Below, piece after piece: positions 43,232 through 52,295 of a stretch of DNA of 52,295 bases. The notes under the pieces are model-generated. The model saw nothing but the letters and a program-made list of their open reading frames with translations. It had not been told where the DNA came from and searched no databases. Within the stretch, counting starts at the first letter, position 1, and each line of letters begins with the position of its first letter. Position numbers and translations under genes: made by a program. Source of the stretch: Streptococcus cristatus (GTDB lineage Bacteria > Bacillota > Bacilli > Lactobacillales > Streptococcaceae); contig NZ_RJPR01000013.1 of assembly GCF_003943465.1 (NCBI RefSeq), positions 1 through 52,295 on the forward strand. Direction: 5' to 3'.

Positions 43232-44130
43232 CAGTAGAAGAATTACGTCAGGCCCAGCCTCAGCTTACAGAAACTTTTCAGCAAATATTGGAAGCAGGGC
43301 GGCTCAATCATGCTTATTTATTTTCGGGGAATTTTTCTAGTTTTACCATGGCTTTGACCTTGTCCCAGAGTCTCTTTTGTGAGAATCGTCAGGGAGTTTG
43401 GCCTTGTGGTACTTGCCGGGCTTGTCGCTTGATTGAGAGTGAGGATTTCTCAGATGTGACGATTGTGCAGCCGGTGAATGGCATTATTAAAACGGAGCGC
43501 ATTCGTGAGCTGGTGAGAAGTTTTTCCCAGAGCGGTATGGAAGGCAGCAGACAGGTCTTTATCATCTGTGATGCAGGTAAGATGCACGTCAATGCCGCTA
43601 ATTCCCTTCTCAAAGTCATCGAAGAGCCCCAGAGTGAGATTTATATCTTTCTTTTGACGGCCGATGAGCATCTGATCCTGCCCACTATCAAGAGCCGGAC
43701 GCAGATTTTTCACTTTCGGAAGAATCAGGCTGTTCTCCAGCACCAGCTGGAAGAGGCTGGCTTAATCAAAAGTCAGGCTGAGTTGCTGGCTGCATATAGC
43801 CAGACCCAGGAAGAGGCCGATCAGTTGGTTTCCAACAAGTCTTTCTTTGAGTTGGTCAGTGAGAGTCAGCGTTTTGTTAAGGCTGCCCTGACCAATGAGA
43901 ATCAGGCTTATCTCCAAGTGGCTAAGCTGGCTAAACTAGCTGAGGACAAGGATAAACAGGAGCAAGTCTTTAAAATCTTGGAGGTCTTGCTGGCCAAGGA
44001 ACTTGGAAGCGAGGCAGGTCGCAAGAAATTGGAAGATCTCTTAGAAGCAAAGAAGATGTGGCGAGCCAATGTGTCTTTTCAAAATGCTCTGGAATACATG
44101 ATTTTAAAAGCCAGTGCCCAAGAAAGATAG
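43228..44130 (+). CDS. holB: DNA polymerase III subunit delta'
   Basis: A 300-residue clamp-loader subunit. As usual for delta' the Walker A loop is degenerate ([17 protein letters not shown]). A zinc-binding group of four cysteines is visible (C in LFCENRQG, then PCGTCRAC). It also has [14 protein letters not shown] and the sensor region [24 protein letters not shown]. With delta and tau/gamma it loads the sliding clamp. It overlaps tmk by 4 bases and is 9 bases before yabA. Confidence 0.93.
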   Translation: MTVEELRQAQPQLTETFQQILEAGRLNHAYLFSGNFSSFTMALTLSQSLFCENRQGVWPCGTCRACRLIESEDFSDVTIVQPVNGIIKTERIRELVRSFSQSGMEGSRQVFIICDAGKMHVNAANSLLKVIEEPQSEIYIFLLTADEHLILPTIKSRTQIFHFRKNQAVLQHQLEEAGLIKSQAELLAAYSQTQEEADQLVSNKSFFELVSESQRFVKAALTNENQAYLQVAKLAKLAEDKDKQEQVFKILEVLLAKELGSEAGRKKLEDLLEAKKMWRANVSFQNALEYMILKASAQER

Positions 44131-44139
44131 GAGCAGACA

Positions 44140-44457
44140 ATGAATAAAAAAGAACTATTTGATGCCTTGGATGATTTTTCTCAGACGCTTTTAGTGACCC
44201 TTGCCGAGGTAGAGGCCATCAAGAAACATCTTAAGAGTGTCGTGGAGGAAAATATCGTCCTCCAGCTAGAAAATGACAAGCTGAGAGAGCGACTAGGTGA
44301 GGTAGAGCAAGCAGCACCGGTTAAAATCAATAAAAATCGGGACAACCTCCGCAAATTGTACTACGATGGTTTTCATGTGTGTACGGATTTTTATGGTCAA
44401 CGCCGAGAAAACGATGCGGAGTGCATGTTCTGCGACGAGTTGTTATTCAGGGAGTAG
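44140..44457 (+). CDS. yabA: Replication initiation control protein YabA
   Basis: A 105-residue protein that binds DnaA and the sliding clamp and limits replication initiation. An N-terminal coiled coil ([40 protein letters not shown]) forms the tetramer. The C-terminal zinc domain shows [26 protein letters not shown] with the ligand residues His and three Cys. The position after holB is standard. It is followed within 3 bases by rsmI. Confidence 0.95.
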   Translation: MNKKELFDALDDFSQTLLVTLAEVEAIKKHLKSVVEENIVLQLENDKLRERLGEVEQAAPVKINKNRDNLRKLYYDGFHVCTDFYGQRRENDAECMFCDELLFRE

Positions 44458-44459
44458 AG

Positions 44460-45326
44460 ATGCAGATTCAAAAGAGTTTTAAGGGACAGTCGCCCTACGG
44501 CAAGCTGTATTTGGTGGCGACTCCCATTGGAAATATGGATGACATGAGCATTCGCATGGTCAATACCCTCAAGGAAGTGGATGTCATTGCGGCCGAAGAT
44601 ACCAGAAATACAGGACTTTTGCTCAAACACTTTGGGATTGAGACTCGGCAAATCAGCTTTCATGAGCACAATGCTCAGGAAAAAATACCGGTCTTGCTGG
44701 ACTTGCTCAAGTCAGGACAAAATCTGGCTCAGGTATCCGATGCAGGCTTGCCAAGCATTTCGGATCCGGGACATGATTTGGTCAAGGCAGCTATTGCTGA
44801 GGACATTGCTGTAGTGACGGTTCCGGGTCCCAGTGCTGGGATTTCCGCTCTGATTGCTAGTGGTTTAGCACCTCAGCCTCATATTTTTTATGGTTTCTTG
44901 CCTCGCAAGTCTGGACAGCAGAAGGAATTTTTCGAGAGTAAAAAATCTTATCCAGAGACACAGATCTTTTACGAATCTCCTCACAGGGTCAAGGCTACGC
45001 TGGAAAATATGCTGGAAATTTATGGCGACCGCTCGGTGGTCTTGGTTCGCGAGCTCACCAAGATATATGAAGAATACCAAAGAGGAAGTATTTCTGAGTT
45101 GATAGACTATCTGGCGGAAAATTCTCTCAAGGGCGAGTGCCTCCTGATTGTGGCTGGTGCAAGTCTAGAGAAGGAAGACAAAGCAGATGCGGATCTCTTG
45201 GCTGAAATTGACAGCTTGGTCCAATCCGGTAGCAAGAAAAATCAGGCTATTAAAGAAGTGGCCAAAAAATATGGGCGCAATAAGAGTCAGCTCTATGCCC
45301 TTTATCATGAAGAAGACAGAAACTAG
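44460..45326 (+). CDS. rsmI: 16S rRNA (cytidine-1402-2'-O) methyltransferase
   Basis: A 288-residue enzyme that 2'-O-methylates C1402, the same nucleotide that RsmH N4-methylates, so both makers of m4Cm1402 are in this window. It has LYLVATPIGNMDDMSIR, the AEDTRNTGLLLKHF motif, VSDAGLPSISDPGHDLV and the final VPGPSAGISALIASGL block of the tetrapyrrole-methylase fold. I start it at ATG 44460 (MQIQKSFKGQSPYG) with GGGAG 7 bases upstream; the longer frame from 44379 lies within yabA. Confidence 0.94.
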   Translation: MQIQKSFKGQSPYGKLYLVATPIGNMDDMSIRMVNTLKEVDVIAAEDTRNTGLLLKHFGIETRQISFHEHNAQEKIPVLLDLLKSGQNLAQVSDAGLPSISDPGHDLVKAAIAEDIAVVTVPGPSAGISALIASGLAPQPHIFYGFLPRKSGQQKEFFESKKSYPETQIFYESPHRVKATLENMLEIYGDRSVVLVRELTKIYEEYQRGSISELIDYLAENSLKGECLLIVAGASLEKEDKADADLLAEIDSLVQSGSKKNQAIKEVAKKYGRNKSQLYALYHEEDRN

Positions 45327-45347
45327 TCCTATTCGGCTAGTTTTTTT
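45319..45347 (+). terminator. Terminator after rsmI
   Basis: AAACTAG pairs with CTAGTTT (about 45320-45343), with CC/GG inside, followed by TTTTTTG. It overlaps the rsmI stop codon. Confidence 0.8.
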
Positions 45348-45465
45348 GTGCAAAATCCTCCTTTTGTTCGGGAATTCCCCCAAAAGAAAAATATCTTTGA
45401 AAGAATTATAGAAATTTTCTGAACATTGTGATATGATAGACAAAATACATTTTTGGAGGTAGGAT

Positions 45466-46557
45466 ATGACCATTTACAATTTTTCTGCTGGACCGGCAGT
45501 ATTGCCCAAGGAAGTCTTGAAAAAAGCTCAGGCTGAGTTTTTAGACTATGCCCAAAGTGGCATGAGTGTGATGGAGCTGTCCCACCGATCCAAGGAATTT
45601 GACGACATTATCAAAGAAGCGGAGAGCTTGCTGCGTGAGCTCATGGCTATTCCGGACAATTACCGCGTACTCTTCCTGCAGGGAGGGGCATCTACCCAGT
45701 TTTCTATGCTTCCGCTTAATCTAGCACAAGGCGGCAAGGCCTATTACCTAGTGGCTGGATCTTGGGGCAAGAAGGCCTACACTGAAGCAGTCAAACTGTC
45801 TAAGTTCATTCCTTTTGAGCCTATTCTCTTGGCTTCATCAGAGGATTTAAATTACACAGAAATTCCTTCTTTTGATGAAAAGGAGATTGATCCGCAGGCG
45901 GCTTATGTGCATCTGACCACCAATAATACCATCGAAGGAACGGCTATTTATGATCTGCCTGCAACGAATGGCGTGCCGATTGTGGCGGACATGTCTTCTA
46001 ATATCCTTGCTGCTCAGTACCGAGTAGAGGATTTTGGTTTGATTTATGCTGGGGCTCAGAAGAATATCGGACCTGCTGGTGTAACGGTAGTCATCATTCG
46101 TGAAGATCTGCTCAATGATGAGTCCGTTCTGTCTAGCATGTTGGATTACCGCATTCAGGCGGACAATGACTCTCTCTACAATACACCACCGACTTTCGCC
46201 ATCTATATGGCCAAGCTGGTCTTTGAGTGGGTCAAGGAGCTGGGTGGCGTAACAGAAATGGAACAGCGCAATCGTGAAAAATCAGGCCTTTTGTACGACT
46301 TCATTGAGCAGTCAGACTTTTACAGCAGTCCAGTCCGTTACAAGGAGCAACGCTCAGTAGCCAATATTCCCTTTGTGTCTCCAAGTCCAGAGCTGGATGC
46401 CAAGTTTAACAAAGAGGCTGCAGCAGCAGGCTTCAAGAATATCAAGGGACACCGCAGCGTAGGCGGCATGAGAGCCAGTCTTTACAATGCCTTTCCGCTT
46501 CAAGGTGTCAAGGACTTGATTGCCTTTATGCAGAAATTTGAAGAAGAAAATTCTTAA
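45466..46557 (+). CDS. serC: Phosphoserine aminotransferase
   Basis: A 363-residue PLP enzyme that converts 3-phosphohydroxypyruvate to phosphoserine with glutamate as amino donor, the second step of serine synthesis. It begins [18 protein letters not shown] and shows [12 protein letters not shown], the [11 protein letters not shown] segment and the PLP lysine in [28 protein letters not shown] near the C-terminus binds substrate. It is followed after 12 bases by serA, so the two first steps of serine synthesis are co-transcribed. Confidence 0.96.
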   Translation: MTIYNFSAGPAVLPKEVLKKAQAEFLDYAQSGMSVMELSHRSKEFDDIIKEAESLLRELMAIPDNYRVLFLQGGASTQFSMLPLNLAQGGKAYYLVAGSWGKKAYTEAVKLSKFIPFEPILLASSEDLNYTEIPSFDEKEIDPQAAYVHLTTNNTIEGTAIYDLPATNGVPIVADMSSNILAAQYRVEDFGLIYAGAQKNIGPAGVTVVIIREDLLNDESVLSSMLDYRIQADNDSLYNTPPTFAIYMAKLVFEWVKELGGVTEMEQRNREKSGLLYDFIEQSDFYSSPVRYKEQRSVANIPFVSPSPELDAKFNKEAAAAGFKNIKGHRSVGGMRASLYNAFPLQGVKDLIAFMQKFEEENS

Positions 46558-46569
46558 GAGGGGGAAACT

Positions 46570-47745
46570 ATGGTCTTTAGTGTCAAAACCTTTAACAACA
46601 TCAATCAAATCGGGCTCAAGGAGCTGGGTAATGCCTTTCAGATTGACGGAGACAAGTCTGACAATCCAGATGCTTATATCCTGCGTAGTCAAAACCTGCA
46701 TGGCCAGGACTTTCCAAGTAATCTCAAAGCCATTGCGCGAGCAGGTGCAGGAACCAATAATATCCCTGTCGACCAGGCAACGGCTCAGGGAATTGTGGTC
46801 TTCAACACGCCAGGAGCTAATGCCAATGCAGTGAAAGAAGCAGTCTTGGCTTCCATTCTTCTGTCTGCGCGTGACTATATCGCAGCTAACAGCTGGGCTA
46901 ACGGCCTCTCTGGCGACGATGTTCCCAAGCAAGTGGAGGCTGGCAAAAAGCAGTTTGCGGGTACCGAAATTGCTAATAAAACTCTTGGTGTCATTGGTCT
47001 GGGAGCTATTGGTGGGCGCATTGCCAATGATGCCTATCGTCTGGGGATGAATGTCCTTGGCTATGATCCTTATGTATCCATTGAAACGGCCTGGAATATC
47101 TCTAGTCATGTCAAACGGGTAGCGGACATCAAGGAAATTTTTGAGAAGAGCGACTACATCACTATCCATGTACCCCTGACTGAGGATACTCGTGCGACCT
47201 TTAATCAAGCGGCTTTTGAAGTCATGCAAAAAGGCACCACAATTATCAACTTCGCTCGGGGTGAGCTGGTGGACAATGCAGCCCTCTTTGAGGCCTTAGA
47301 AGCTGGTGTAGTCAAACGCTATATTACAGACTTTGGTGTAGAAGAACTGCTCCGTCATCCGCAGATTACAGTCTTTCCGCATCTGGGCGGATCAACCGAA
47401 GAAGCTGAGCTCAACTGTGCTATTATGGCTGGGAAAACTATCCGTCGTTTCATGGAAACAGGAGAGATTATCAACTCAGTGAATTTTCCTAATGTCCGTC
47501 AGGAACTCTCAGCGCCTTATCGGATTACCCTGATTAACAAAAATGTACCAAATATTGTAGCTCGGATTTCAACAGCGGTCAGTGATTTGAATATCAATAT
47601 TGACAATATCATCAACCGTTCTAAAGGTGATTACGCCTATACTCTGCTGGATCTGGATGAGTCGGACGAAAGCAAGATTCAGGAGCTGGTTGATAAATTT
47701 GAGAACAGCGACAATATTGTGCGCGTGCGTTTAATTAAAAAATAA
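46570..47745 (+). CDS. serA: D-3-phosphoglycerate dehydrogenase
   Basis: A 391-residue enzyme of the D-isomer-specific dehydrogenase family, step one of serine synthesis. It has the N-terminal segment ARAGAGTNNIPVDQATAQGIVVFNTPGANANAVKE, the NAD-binding loop GVIGLGAIGGRIAND, FARGELVDNAALFEAL (catalytic Arg) and the catalytic His in FPHLGGSTEEAE. A C-terminal ACT domain (RITLINKNVPNIVARISTAVSDLNINIDNI) probably gives feedback by serine. It pairs with serC; a serB is not in the window. Confidence 0.95.
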   Translation: MVFSVKTFNNINQIGLKELGNAFQIDGDKSDNPDAYILRSQNLHGQDFPSNLKAIARAGAGTNNIPVDQATAQGIVVFNTPGANANAVKEAVLASILLSARDYIAANSWANGLSGDDVPKQVEAGKKQFAGTEIANKTLGVIGLGAIGGRIANDAYRLGMNVLGYDPYVSIETAWNISSHVKRVADIKEIFEKSDYITIHVPLTEDTRATFNQAAFEVMQKGTTIINFARGELVDNAALFEALEAGVVKRYITDFGVEELLRHPQITVFPHLGGSTEEAELNCAIMAGKTIRRFMETGEIINSVNFPNVRQELSAPYRITLINKNVPNIVARISTAVSDLNINIDNIINRSKGDYAYTLLDLDESDESKIQELVDKFENSDNIVRVRLIKK

Positions 47746-47787
47746 TCGAAAAATAGAGATGTTTCTTTATGGAATGCGTCTATGCTT

Positions 47788-47818
47788 GCCGATGAGTGTT
47801 CAGCTTGTCGGCTTTTTT
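47788..47818 (+). terminator. Terminator after serA
   Basis: GCCGATGAG (47788-47796) pairs with CTTGTCGGC (47804-47812), two wobble pairs, followed by TTTTTT. Confidence 0.8.
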
Positions 47819-47881
47819 CAAATGAGTCTCAGCTTGACAAGTAGGAGTTAGCTGGGCTATCATAAGGACGGAGGAAAAACA

Positions 47882-48235
47882 ATGTTACAATTTATCGAAT
47901 ACCCAAAATGCTCTACCTGCCGCAAGGCCAAGGCTGAGCTCAATCAATTAGGAGTGGACTTTGAAGCGGTGGATATTGTCAAGGAAACGCCTAGCCAAGA
48001 GCAACTTTTGCAATGGATGGCCAATTCTGATTTGGAAATCAAGTCTTTCTTTAATACCAGTGGTATCAAGTACCGAGAATTGGGGCTCAAGGATAAGGTA
48101 CCTCAGTTTTCTGCTGAGGAGGCAGCCGCACTTTTGGTGACTGACGGCATGCTGATTAAGCGACCACTGCTAGTCCAAGATGATCGGATTGTGCAAGTTG
48201 GCTATCGGACCGAATACAAGGAATTAAACCTTTAA
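47882..48235 (+). CDS. ArsC/Spx family thioredoxin-fold protein
   Basis: A 117-residue protein of the ArsC/Spx superfamily. A thioredoxin-like fold carries the redox pair CSTCRKAKAEL near residue 11. It continues with FFNTSGIKYRELGLKDKV and the MLIKRPLLV segment containing the Arg that stabilises the cis-Pro in ArsC-like enzymes. It is closer to the YffB/ArsC group than to the regulator Spx, as it lacks the typical Spx C-terminus. The substrate is unknown. It has its own terminator. Confidence 0.88.
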   Translation: MLQFIEYPKCSTCRKAKAELNQLGVDFEAVDIVKETPSQEQLLQWMANSDLEIKSFFNTSGIKYRELGLKDKVPQFSAEEAAALLVTDGMLIKRPLLVQDDRIVQVGYRTEYKELNL

Positions 48236-48237
48236 TT

Positions 48238-48265
48238 AAAGACGGGAAATTTCCTGTCTTTTTAT
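48238..48265 (+). terminator. Terminator after the ArsC-like gene
   Basis: A near-perfect palindrome AAAGACGGGAAATTTCCTGTCTTT (48238-48261) is followed by TT and an AT-rich tail. No gene is present from here to 48402. Confidence 0.7.
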
Positions 48266-48402
48266 ATTTTGCTGAAACAATTGAATTTGGCTAATCCATA
48301 GGGGCGCAGTATTTGATATGATTTCTAAGAAAGTCCCAATCAAAATCCTATAAAAGTTTCTCTTTTTATGAGAAAATAGAGGAAAAGATTGGAGGGATGT
48401 TT

Positions 48403-49338
48403 ATGGCAGAAATTTATCTAGCAGGCGGTTGTTTCTGGGGCTTGGAGGAATATTTTTCTCGGATTGAAGGGGTTGAGAATACGACAGTAGGCTATGCCAA
48501 TGGACAAGTAGAGTCCACCAACTACCAGCTCATTCACCAGACCGACCATGCGGAGACGGTGCACTTGATTTATGACGAAGAAAAAATCAGCCTGCGGGAA
48601 ATTTTGCTCTACTATTTCCGAGTCATTGACCCCCTATCTATCAACAAACAGGGTAATGATATTGGACGTCAGTATCGGACAGGTGTTTACTATGTCCGTG
48701 AGGAAGATCGCGCCACTATCGAGCAGGTTTTTGCTGAACAGGAGGAGCAATTAGGACAAAAGTTGGCTGTAGAGCTAGAGCCCTTGCGCCATTATATCTT
48801 GGCCGAGGATTATCATCAGGATTATCTCAAGAAAAATCCGACGGGTTATTGCCATATAAATGTCAAGGATGCTGAGCAGCCTTTGGTCGATGCGGGCCAT
48901 TATCCTAAGCCTAGCCAGCAGCAACTCAAAGCAGTACTAAGTGAGGAGCAGTATCAGGTGACCCAGCAGAGCGCAACGGAGCGCCCTTTCCATAATGCTT
49001 ACAACGAGACTTTTGAGGCAGGGATTTATGTTGATGTGACAACTGGCGAACCACTCTTTTTTGCGGCTGACAAGTTTGAATCTGGTTGTGGCTGGCCTAG
49101 TTTTGCTCGTCCTATCGCTCGCGAAGTTATCAAATATTATCAAGATTTGAGTCATGGCATGGAGCGAATTGAAGTACGGAGTCGCTCGGGAAATGCCCAT
49201 CTGGGCCACGTCTTTACCGACGGTCCGCAGGAGTTAGGTGGCCTGCGCTATTGCATCAATTCAGCAGCTCTGCGATTTATTCCCAGAGAGCAAATGGAAG
49301 AGGAAGGCTACGGCTACCTGCTATCCTATATTGACTAA
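48403..49338 (+). CDS. msrAB: Fused methionine sulfoxide reductase MsrA-MsrB
   Basis: A 311-residue fusion that repairs both S- and R-forms of oxidised methionine. The N-terminal MsrA part (residues 1-160) has the active site [15 protein letters not shown]; the C-terminal MsrB part has [29 protein letters not shown] and the catalytic Cys in [15 protein letters not shown] choose ATG 48403 because GGAGG at 48391-48395 is correctly spaced to it; the ATG at 48397 is too close. It has no signal peptide, so this copy is cytosolic. It fits the oxidative stress of a peroxide producer. Confidence 0.95.
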   Translation: MAEIYLAGGCFWGLEEYFSRIEGVENTTVGYANGQVESTNYQLIHQTDHAETVHLIYDEEKISLREILLYYFRVIDPLSINKQGNDIGRQYRTGVYYVREEDRATIEQVFAEQEEQLGQKLAVELEPLRHYILAEDYHQDYLKKNPTGYCHINVKDAEQPLVDAGHYPKPSQQQLKAVLSEEQYQVTQQSATERPFHNAYNETFEAGIYVDVTTGEPLFFAADKFESGCGWPSFARPIAREVIKYYQDLSHGMERIEVRSRSGNAHLGHVFTDGPQELGGLRYCINSAALRFIPREQMEEEGYGYLLSYID

Positions 49339-49502
49339 TGCTCACTTTTGTCGCTTGTCAACCGTTTCAAAATCTAGCTAAACTAGATAGCAAAAATCAA
49401 CCAATTTCCTCTTTTTTAATGCTCCAAGCATTTATATATGTAAATACCATAGAAAAGTGTATAATGGTTAGGAAAAGATAAATGTTATGGAAGGAATGCA
49501 AA

Positions 49503-49745
49503 ATGGAGAAATTGGATATTACTACAATGTCTGATTATAAAAAGGTAGAAGCTGTTATTCAATTACTAATCGATGGAGTTTTGACCAGCTATCGTGTGGC
49601 GACGGATGCCAATATCAGCAAAATGAGCATCTTGACACTGGTCAAAGGTAGCAGCAAGATTAAGAATATTACTTATCAAACGGCTATTGCTCTGATTAAT
49701 TGGTATGAAGAAAATCATGAAAAATACGGTATTACTATTCAATAA
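49503..49745 (+). CDS. Small HTH-like protein
   Basis: An 80-residue protein I cannot assign to a named family. Residues 17-60 (AVIQLLIDGVLTSYRVATDANISKMSILTLVKGSSKIKNITYQTAIALINWYEE) read like a helix-turn-helix of the Cro/XRE kind, with a recognition helix near SKMSILTLVKG. I start it at ATG 49503 with AAGGA 7 bases upstream; an ATG at 49482 has no such site. A TATAAT box lies near 49460. It stands alone upstream of tkt and may be a small regulator. Confidence 0.65.
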   Translation: MEKLDITTMSDYKKVEAVIQLLIDGVLTSYRVATDANISKMSILTLVKGSSKIKNITYQTAIALINWYEENHEKYGITIQ

Positions 49746-49840
49746 GTAGCCGATTTTACAGGGAAATATATATAACTAGAATTCTATGAGTGCTTGCTTG
49801 TGGGATTCTTTTACTGAAGGAAAGAATGACCTTTCCATTA

Positions 49841-49869
49841 TTGCAGGAAAGGCAAAAATTTCATATAAT
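49841..49869 (+). promoter_or_regulatory. Promoter of transketolase
   Basis: TTGCAG (49841-49846), a 17-bp spacer and TATAAT (49864-49869), about 75 bases before the tkt start. An inverted GGAAAG-AATGAC-CTTTCC lies just upstream of the -35 box. The leader has a short CTGCT/AGCAG stem. Confidence 0.75.
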
Positions 49870-49943
49870 GGAAATAAGAAAAATGAGCGTAGGAATGTCT
49901 GCTGGTTGTAGCAGCCCGCTAAATTTTTTATAAGGAGAATTCA

Positions 49944-51920
49944 ATGTCACAATTATCTGTTAATGCCATTCGCTTTTTAGGAATTGACGCGATTGAAAAG
50001 TCTAAGTCAGGCCACCCTGGTGTCGTGATGGGCGCTGCGCCGATGGCTTACGACCTATTTACCAAACAACTGCGTATCAATCCAGAAGAGCCAAATTGGA
50101 TTAACCGCGATCGCTTCGTTCTGTCTGCAGGACACGGCTCTATGTTGCTTTATGCCTTGCTCCATCTGTCTGGCTTTAAAGATGTCAGCATGGAGGAAAT
50201 CAAAAACTTCCGCCAATGGGGTTCTAAGACACCAGGTCACCCAGAGTTTGGTCATACAGCTGGAGTTGATGCGACGACTGGACCATTGGGACAAGGGATT
50301 TCTACAGCGACTGGTTTTGCTCAGGCAGAGCGTTTCTTGGCTGCCAAGTACAACCGTGAAGGCTATCCGATTTTCGACCATTACACTTATGTCATCTGTG
50401 GTGATGGCGATTTGATGGAGGGAGTTTCAGCTGAGGCAGCTTCTTACGCTGGTCTGCAAAAGCTGGACAAGTTGGTTGTTCTCTACGATTCAAATGATAT
50501 CAACTTGGATGGGGAAACTAAGGATTCCTTTACAGAAGATGTTCGTGCCCGCTATGAAGCTTACGGATGGCACACTGCCTTGGTAGAAGACGGAACAGAC
50601 CTAGCAGCGATTGATGCAGCTATCAATGAAGCGAAAGCTTCCGGCAAACCATCTTTGATTGAAGTTAAGACTGTTATCGGTTACGGTTCTCCAAACAAGC
50701 AAGGAACGAATGCAGTGCACGGTGCGCCTCTAGGAGCAGAAGAAGCAGAAGCTACTCGTAAAGCCTTGGGCTGGGACTATGCACCATTTGAGATTCCTGA
50801 GGAAGTCTATGCTGACTACCGTACAAATGTAGCAGAGCGTGGTGCAGCAGCTTACGATGCATGGAAACAGCTAGTAGAGGACTACAAGCAAGCCCATCCA
50901 GAATTAGCAGCAGAAGTAACAGCCATCATCGCTGGTCAGGATCCAGTAGAAATCAAACCAGAAGATTTCCCAGTGCTTGAAAATGGCTTCTCTCAAGCGA
51001 CCCGTAATTCCAGTCAGGATGCCCTCAATGCAGCAGCTAAGGTGCTTCCAACTTTCCTTGGCGGTTCTGCTGACTTGGCTCACTCTAATATGACCTACAT
51101 CAAGGAAGACGGTCTACAGGATGATGCTCACCGTCTTAACCGCAATATCCAATTTGGTGTGCGCGAGTTTGCTATGGGAACAATTCTCAACGGTATGGCG
51201 CTTCATGGTGGTCTTCGCGTTTACGGTGGTACCTTCTTTGTCTTTTCAGACTATGTCAAGGCAGCTGTTCGTTTGTCTGCCCTGCAAGGTTTGCCAGTGA
51301 CTTATGTCTTCACTCACGACTCAATTGCAGTTGGTGAAGATGGACCGACTCATGAGCCGATTGAGCATTTGGCTGGTCTGCGTGCCATTCCAAACCTGAC
51401 TGTTCTTCGCCCAGCAGATGCGCGTGAAACTCAGGCAGCTTGGTACTTGGCCCTTAAGAGCCGATCTACTCCGACTGCTCTGGTCTTGACCCGTCAAAAT
51501 CTGACAGTTGAAGAAGGCACAGACTTTGACAAGGTAGCTAAAGGAGCTTATGTGGTTTACGAAACAGGAGCAGATTTCGATACTATCTTGTTGGCTTCTG
51601 GTTCTGAGGTTAATTTGGCTGTTGCAGCTGCTAAAGCACTTGCAGCAGATGGCGCTAAAATCCGCGTGGTCAGCGTGCCATCAACAGAGCTTTTTGATGC
51701 TCAAGATGCAGCCTACAAAGAAGAAATTCTGCCAAATGCAGTTCGTCGCCGCGTAGCGATCGAGATGGCAGCTAGCCAGCCTTGGTACAAGTATGTTGGT
51801 CTGGACGGCGCAGTTATCGGAATCGACCAGTTTGGTGCATCTGCCCCAGCAGGCAAAGTTCTGGAAGAATACGGCTTTACAGTTGAGCACGTAGCAGAAG
51901 TTGTTAAAAATCTTAAATAA
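49944..51920 (+). CDS. tkt: Transketolase
   Basis: A 658-residue thiamine-diphosphate enzyme of the nonoxidative pentose phosphate pathway; it moves two-carbon units between sugar phosphates. It shows [24 protein letters not shown], the ThDP motif [67 protein letters not shown] (catalytic Glu) and [34 protein letters not shown] precedes the start by 7 bases. It is a single gene. Repeat copy C follows 8 bases after its stop and supplies the terminator. Confidence 0.96.
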   Translation: MSQLSVNAIRFLGIDAIEKSKSGHPGVVMGAAPMAYDLFTKQLRINPEEPNWINRDRFVLSAGHGSMLLYALLHLSGFKDVSMEEIKNFRQWGSKTPGHPEFGHTAGVDATTGPLGQGISTATGFAQAERFLAAKYNREGYPIFDHYTYVICGDGDLMEGVSAEAASYAGLQKLDKLVVLYDSNDINLDGETKDSFTEDVRARYEAYGWHTALVEDGTDLAAIDAAINEAKASGKPSLIEVKTVIGYGSPNKQGTNAVHGAPLGAEEAEATRKALGWDYAPFEIPEEVYADYRTNVAERGAAAYDAWKQLVEDYKQAHPELAAEVTAIIAGQDPVEIKPEDFPVLENGFSQATRNSSQDALNAAAKVLPTFLGGSADLAHSNMTYIKEDGLQDDAHRLNRNIQFGVREFAMGTILNGMALHGGLRVYGGTFFVFSDYVKAAVRLSALQGLPVTYVFTHDSIAVGEDGPTHEPIEHLAGLRAIPNLTVLRPADARETQAAWYLALKSRSTPTALVLTRQNLTVEEGTDFDKVAKGAYVVYETGADFDTILLASGSEVNLAVAAAKALAADGAKIRVVSVPSTELFDAQDAAYKEEILPNAVRRRVAIEMAASQPWYKYVGLDGAVIGIDQFGASAPAGKVLEEYGFTVEHVAEVVKNLK

Positions 51921-51928
51921 ATGACATA

Positions 51929-52092
51929 GAGGCTGGGACAAAAGTCCTAGCCTCTCAATTGTCTTTGGATTGTCGAGCAAGACGCAGTGGTTGAGTGGGC
52001 TCTACTACGCTGATTTCATCAGCTTTTACACCCCTACTCAACTGTACGGAGGTGGGACGACGAAATCGAATTCTAACGAATTACCGATTTCT
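51929..52092 (+). repeat. Dispersed structured repeat, copy C (interrupted)
   Basis: It closely matches copy A from the GAGGCTGGGAC hairpin (51929-51954) through all nested stems up to CCGATTTCT. The next bases should be GTCCCACTCTC, as in copies A and B, but the sequence changes abruptly to TATACG at 52093. The rest of the element is missing in this window. Confidence 0.9.
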
Positions 52093-52161
52093 TATACGAA
52101 AACTCAAAAGAGCGCAAAAAGACTCCCCTTGTGATATAATGAAAGTGAAAAAATTGTATTA

Positions 52162-52192
52162 GGCTACTGGCTCGTCTCTAGTAGCCTTTTTT
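52162..52192. terminator. Hairpin at the transposase end
   Basis: GGCTACT (52162-52168) pairs with AGTAGCC (52180-52186). On the plus strand TTTTTT follows. On the minus strand ATACAATTTTTT follows a few bases later. It can act as a two-way terminator that shields the insertion element. Confidence 0.65.
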
Positions 52193-52295
52193 GTAGCACA
52201 AACTCCTGATAAGTGAGATTTTCTTTCAAAAGGATATAAGCTATTTTAAGAAGTTGATGTGCGAGTGCAATAGTTGCTTTTTGCGGTCCTCTCCT
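52164..52295 (-). CDS. Transposase C-terminus, IS110 family-like (partial)
   Basis: The last 43 codons of a minus-strand gene, cut by the window edge; the stop TAG is at 52164-52166. The readable protein is RRGPQKATIALAHQLLKIAYILLK, then ENLTYQEFVLQKRLLETSQ. The pattern (R/K)GxxKAxxAxAxxLLxIxYxLLK is what I associate with the very end of IS110/IS116/IS902 transposases, behind the serine-containing Tnp20 domain. The rest of the protein is not visible, so the DEDD and Ser catalytic residues cannot be checked. Confidence 0.6.
   Translation of the reverse strand, partial: RRGPQKATIALAHQLLKIAYILLKENLTYQEFVLQKRLLETSQ

Larger units (their letters stand above)
52093..52295 (-). mobile_element. End of an IS110-family-like insertion sequence (partial)
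   Basis: The segment begins where repeat copy C breaks and continues to the window edge. It contains about 70 noncoding bases, with an extended -10 box on the plus strand (TGATATAAT, 52130-52138) and a hairpin at 52162-52186. The minus-strand C-terminus of a transposase follows. No terminal inverted repeat is visible, as expected for many IS110 elements. Confidence 0.65.

Noticed and set aside
46354..47229. 291-codon open frame antisense to serC and serA
   Set aside because: It lies wholly opposite two clearly coding genes and shows no domain or ribosome binding site; the frame is a side effect of their codon use.

Overview
The window looks like chromosomal DNA of an oral Streptococcus of the sanguinis/gordonii type. 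The reasons are the low-GC Firmicute gene style, many extended -10 promoters (TGnTATAAT), and several gene orders I know from streptococci: rsmH-ftsL-pbp2X-mraY, yqeG-yqeH-yhbY-nadD-yqeK-rsfS, tsaE-GNAT-lytR, glmU-NUDIX-macP-mtnN and tmk-holB-yabA-rsmI. A lactate oxidase gene also fits a hydrogen-peroxide-forming oral streptococcus. The species is inferred, not proven.

Layout. 1-1396: the 5' part of a very AT-rich unknown gene (minus strand, cut by the window edge) and a gene-free stretch that could hold a small RNA. 1397-9000: lactate oxidase, a complete four-gene polar amino-acid ABC importer, a HAD phosphatase, a DUF1361 membrane protein and an NCS2 purine permease. 9000-19000: tsaE/GNAT/LytR-CpsA-Psr, a VTT (DedA-like) membrane protein, an unrecognised membrane protein, then a long cluster for ribosome assembly, NAD synthesis and tRNA modification. 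19200-24400: VOC protein, exonuclease III, rsmG, lemA-htpX and an MFS exporter. 24600-33700: the division/wall cluster, a DEAD-box helicase, a permease-ATPase amino-acid ABC pair without its own binding protein, DUF4059 and thioredoxin reductase. 33888-37340: a large secreted protein with eight Bsp-like repeats and a C39-like domain. 37400-38430: a disordered, gene-poor patch with a bacteriocin-immunity-like ORF, inverted repeats and a tiny ORF. 38433-51920: glmU to mtnN, YitT, the tmk/holB/yabA/rsmI replication group, serC-serA, an ArsC/Spx-like protein, msrAB, a small DNA-binding-like protein and transketolase.

The most unusual material is between genes. A structured dispersed repeat of about 175 bp begins with a GAGGCTGGGAC hairpin and folds into nested stems. 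It occurs at 11413-11587, at 18911-19058 (inverted and fused to a second element type) and at 51929-52092. Its terminator hairpin also occurs alone at 37414-37441. The third copy is broken after a CT dinucleotide by a sequence that encodes, on the minus strand, the C-terminus of an IS110-family-like transposase. This resembles RNA-guided IS110 elements that target repeated palindromic units.

Other points of interest are a predicted leaderless tsaE mRNA, a perfect 20-bp palindrome in the lactate oxidase promoter region, and a PurR-box-like palindrome at the predicted transcription start of the purine permease gene. I saw no CRISPR array, tRNA or rRNA gene, or prophage.
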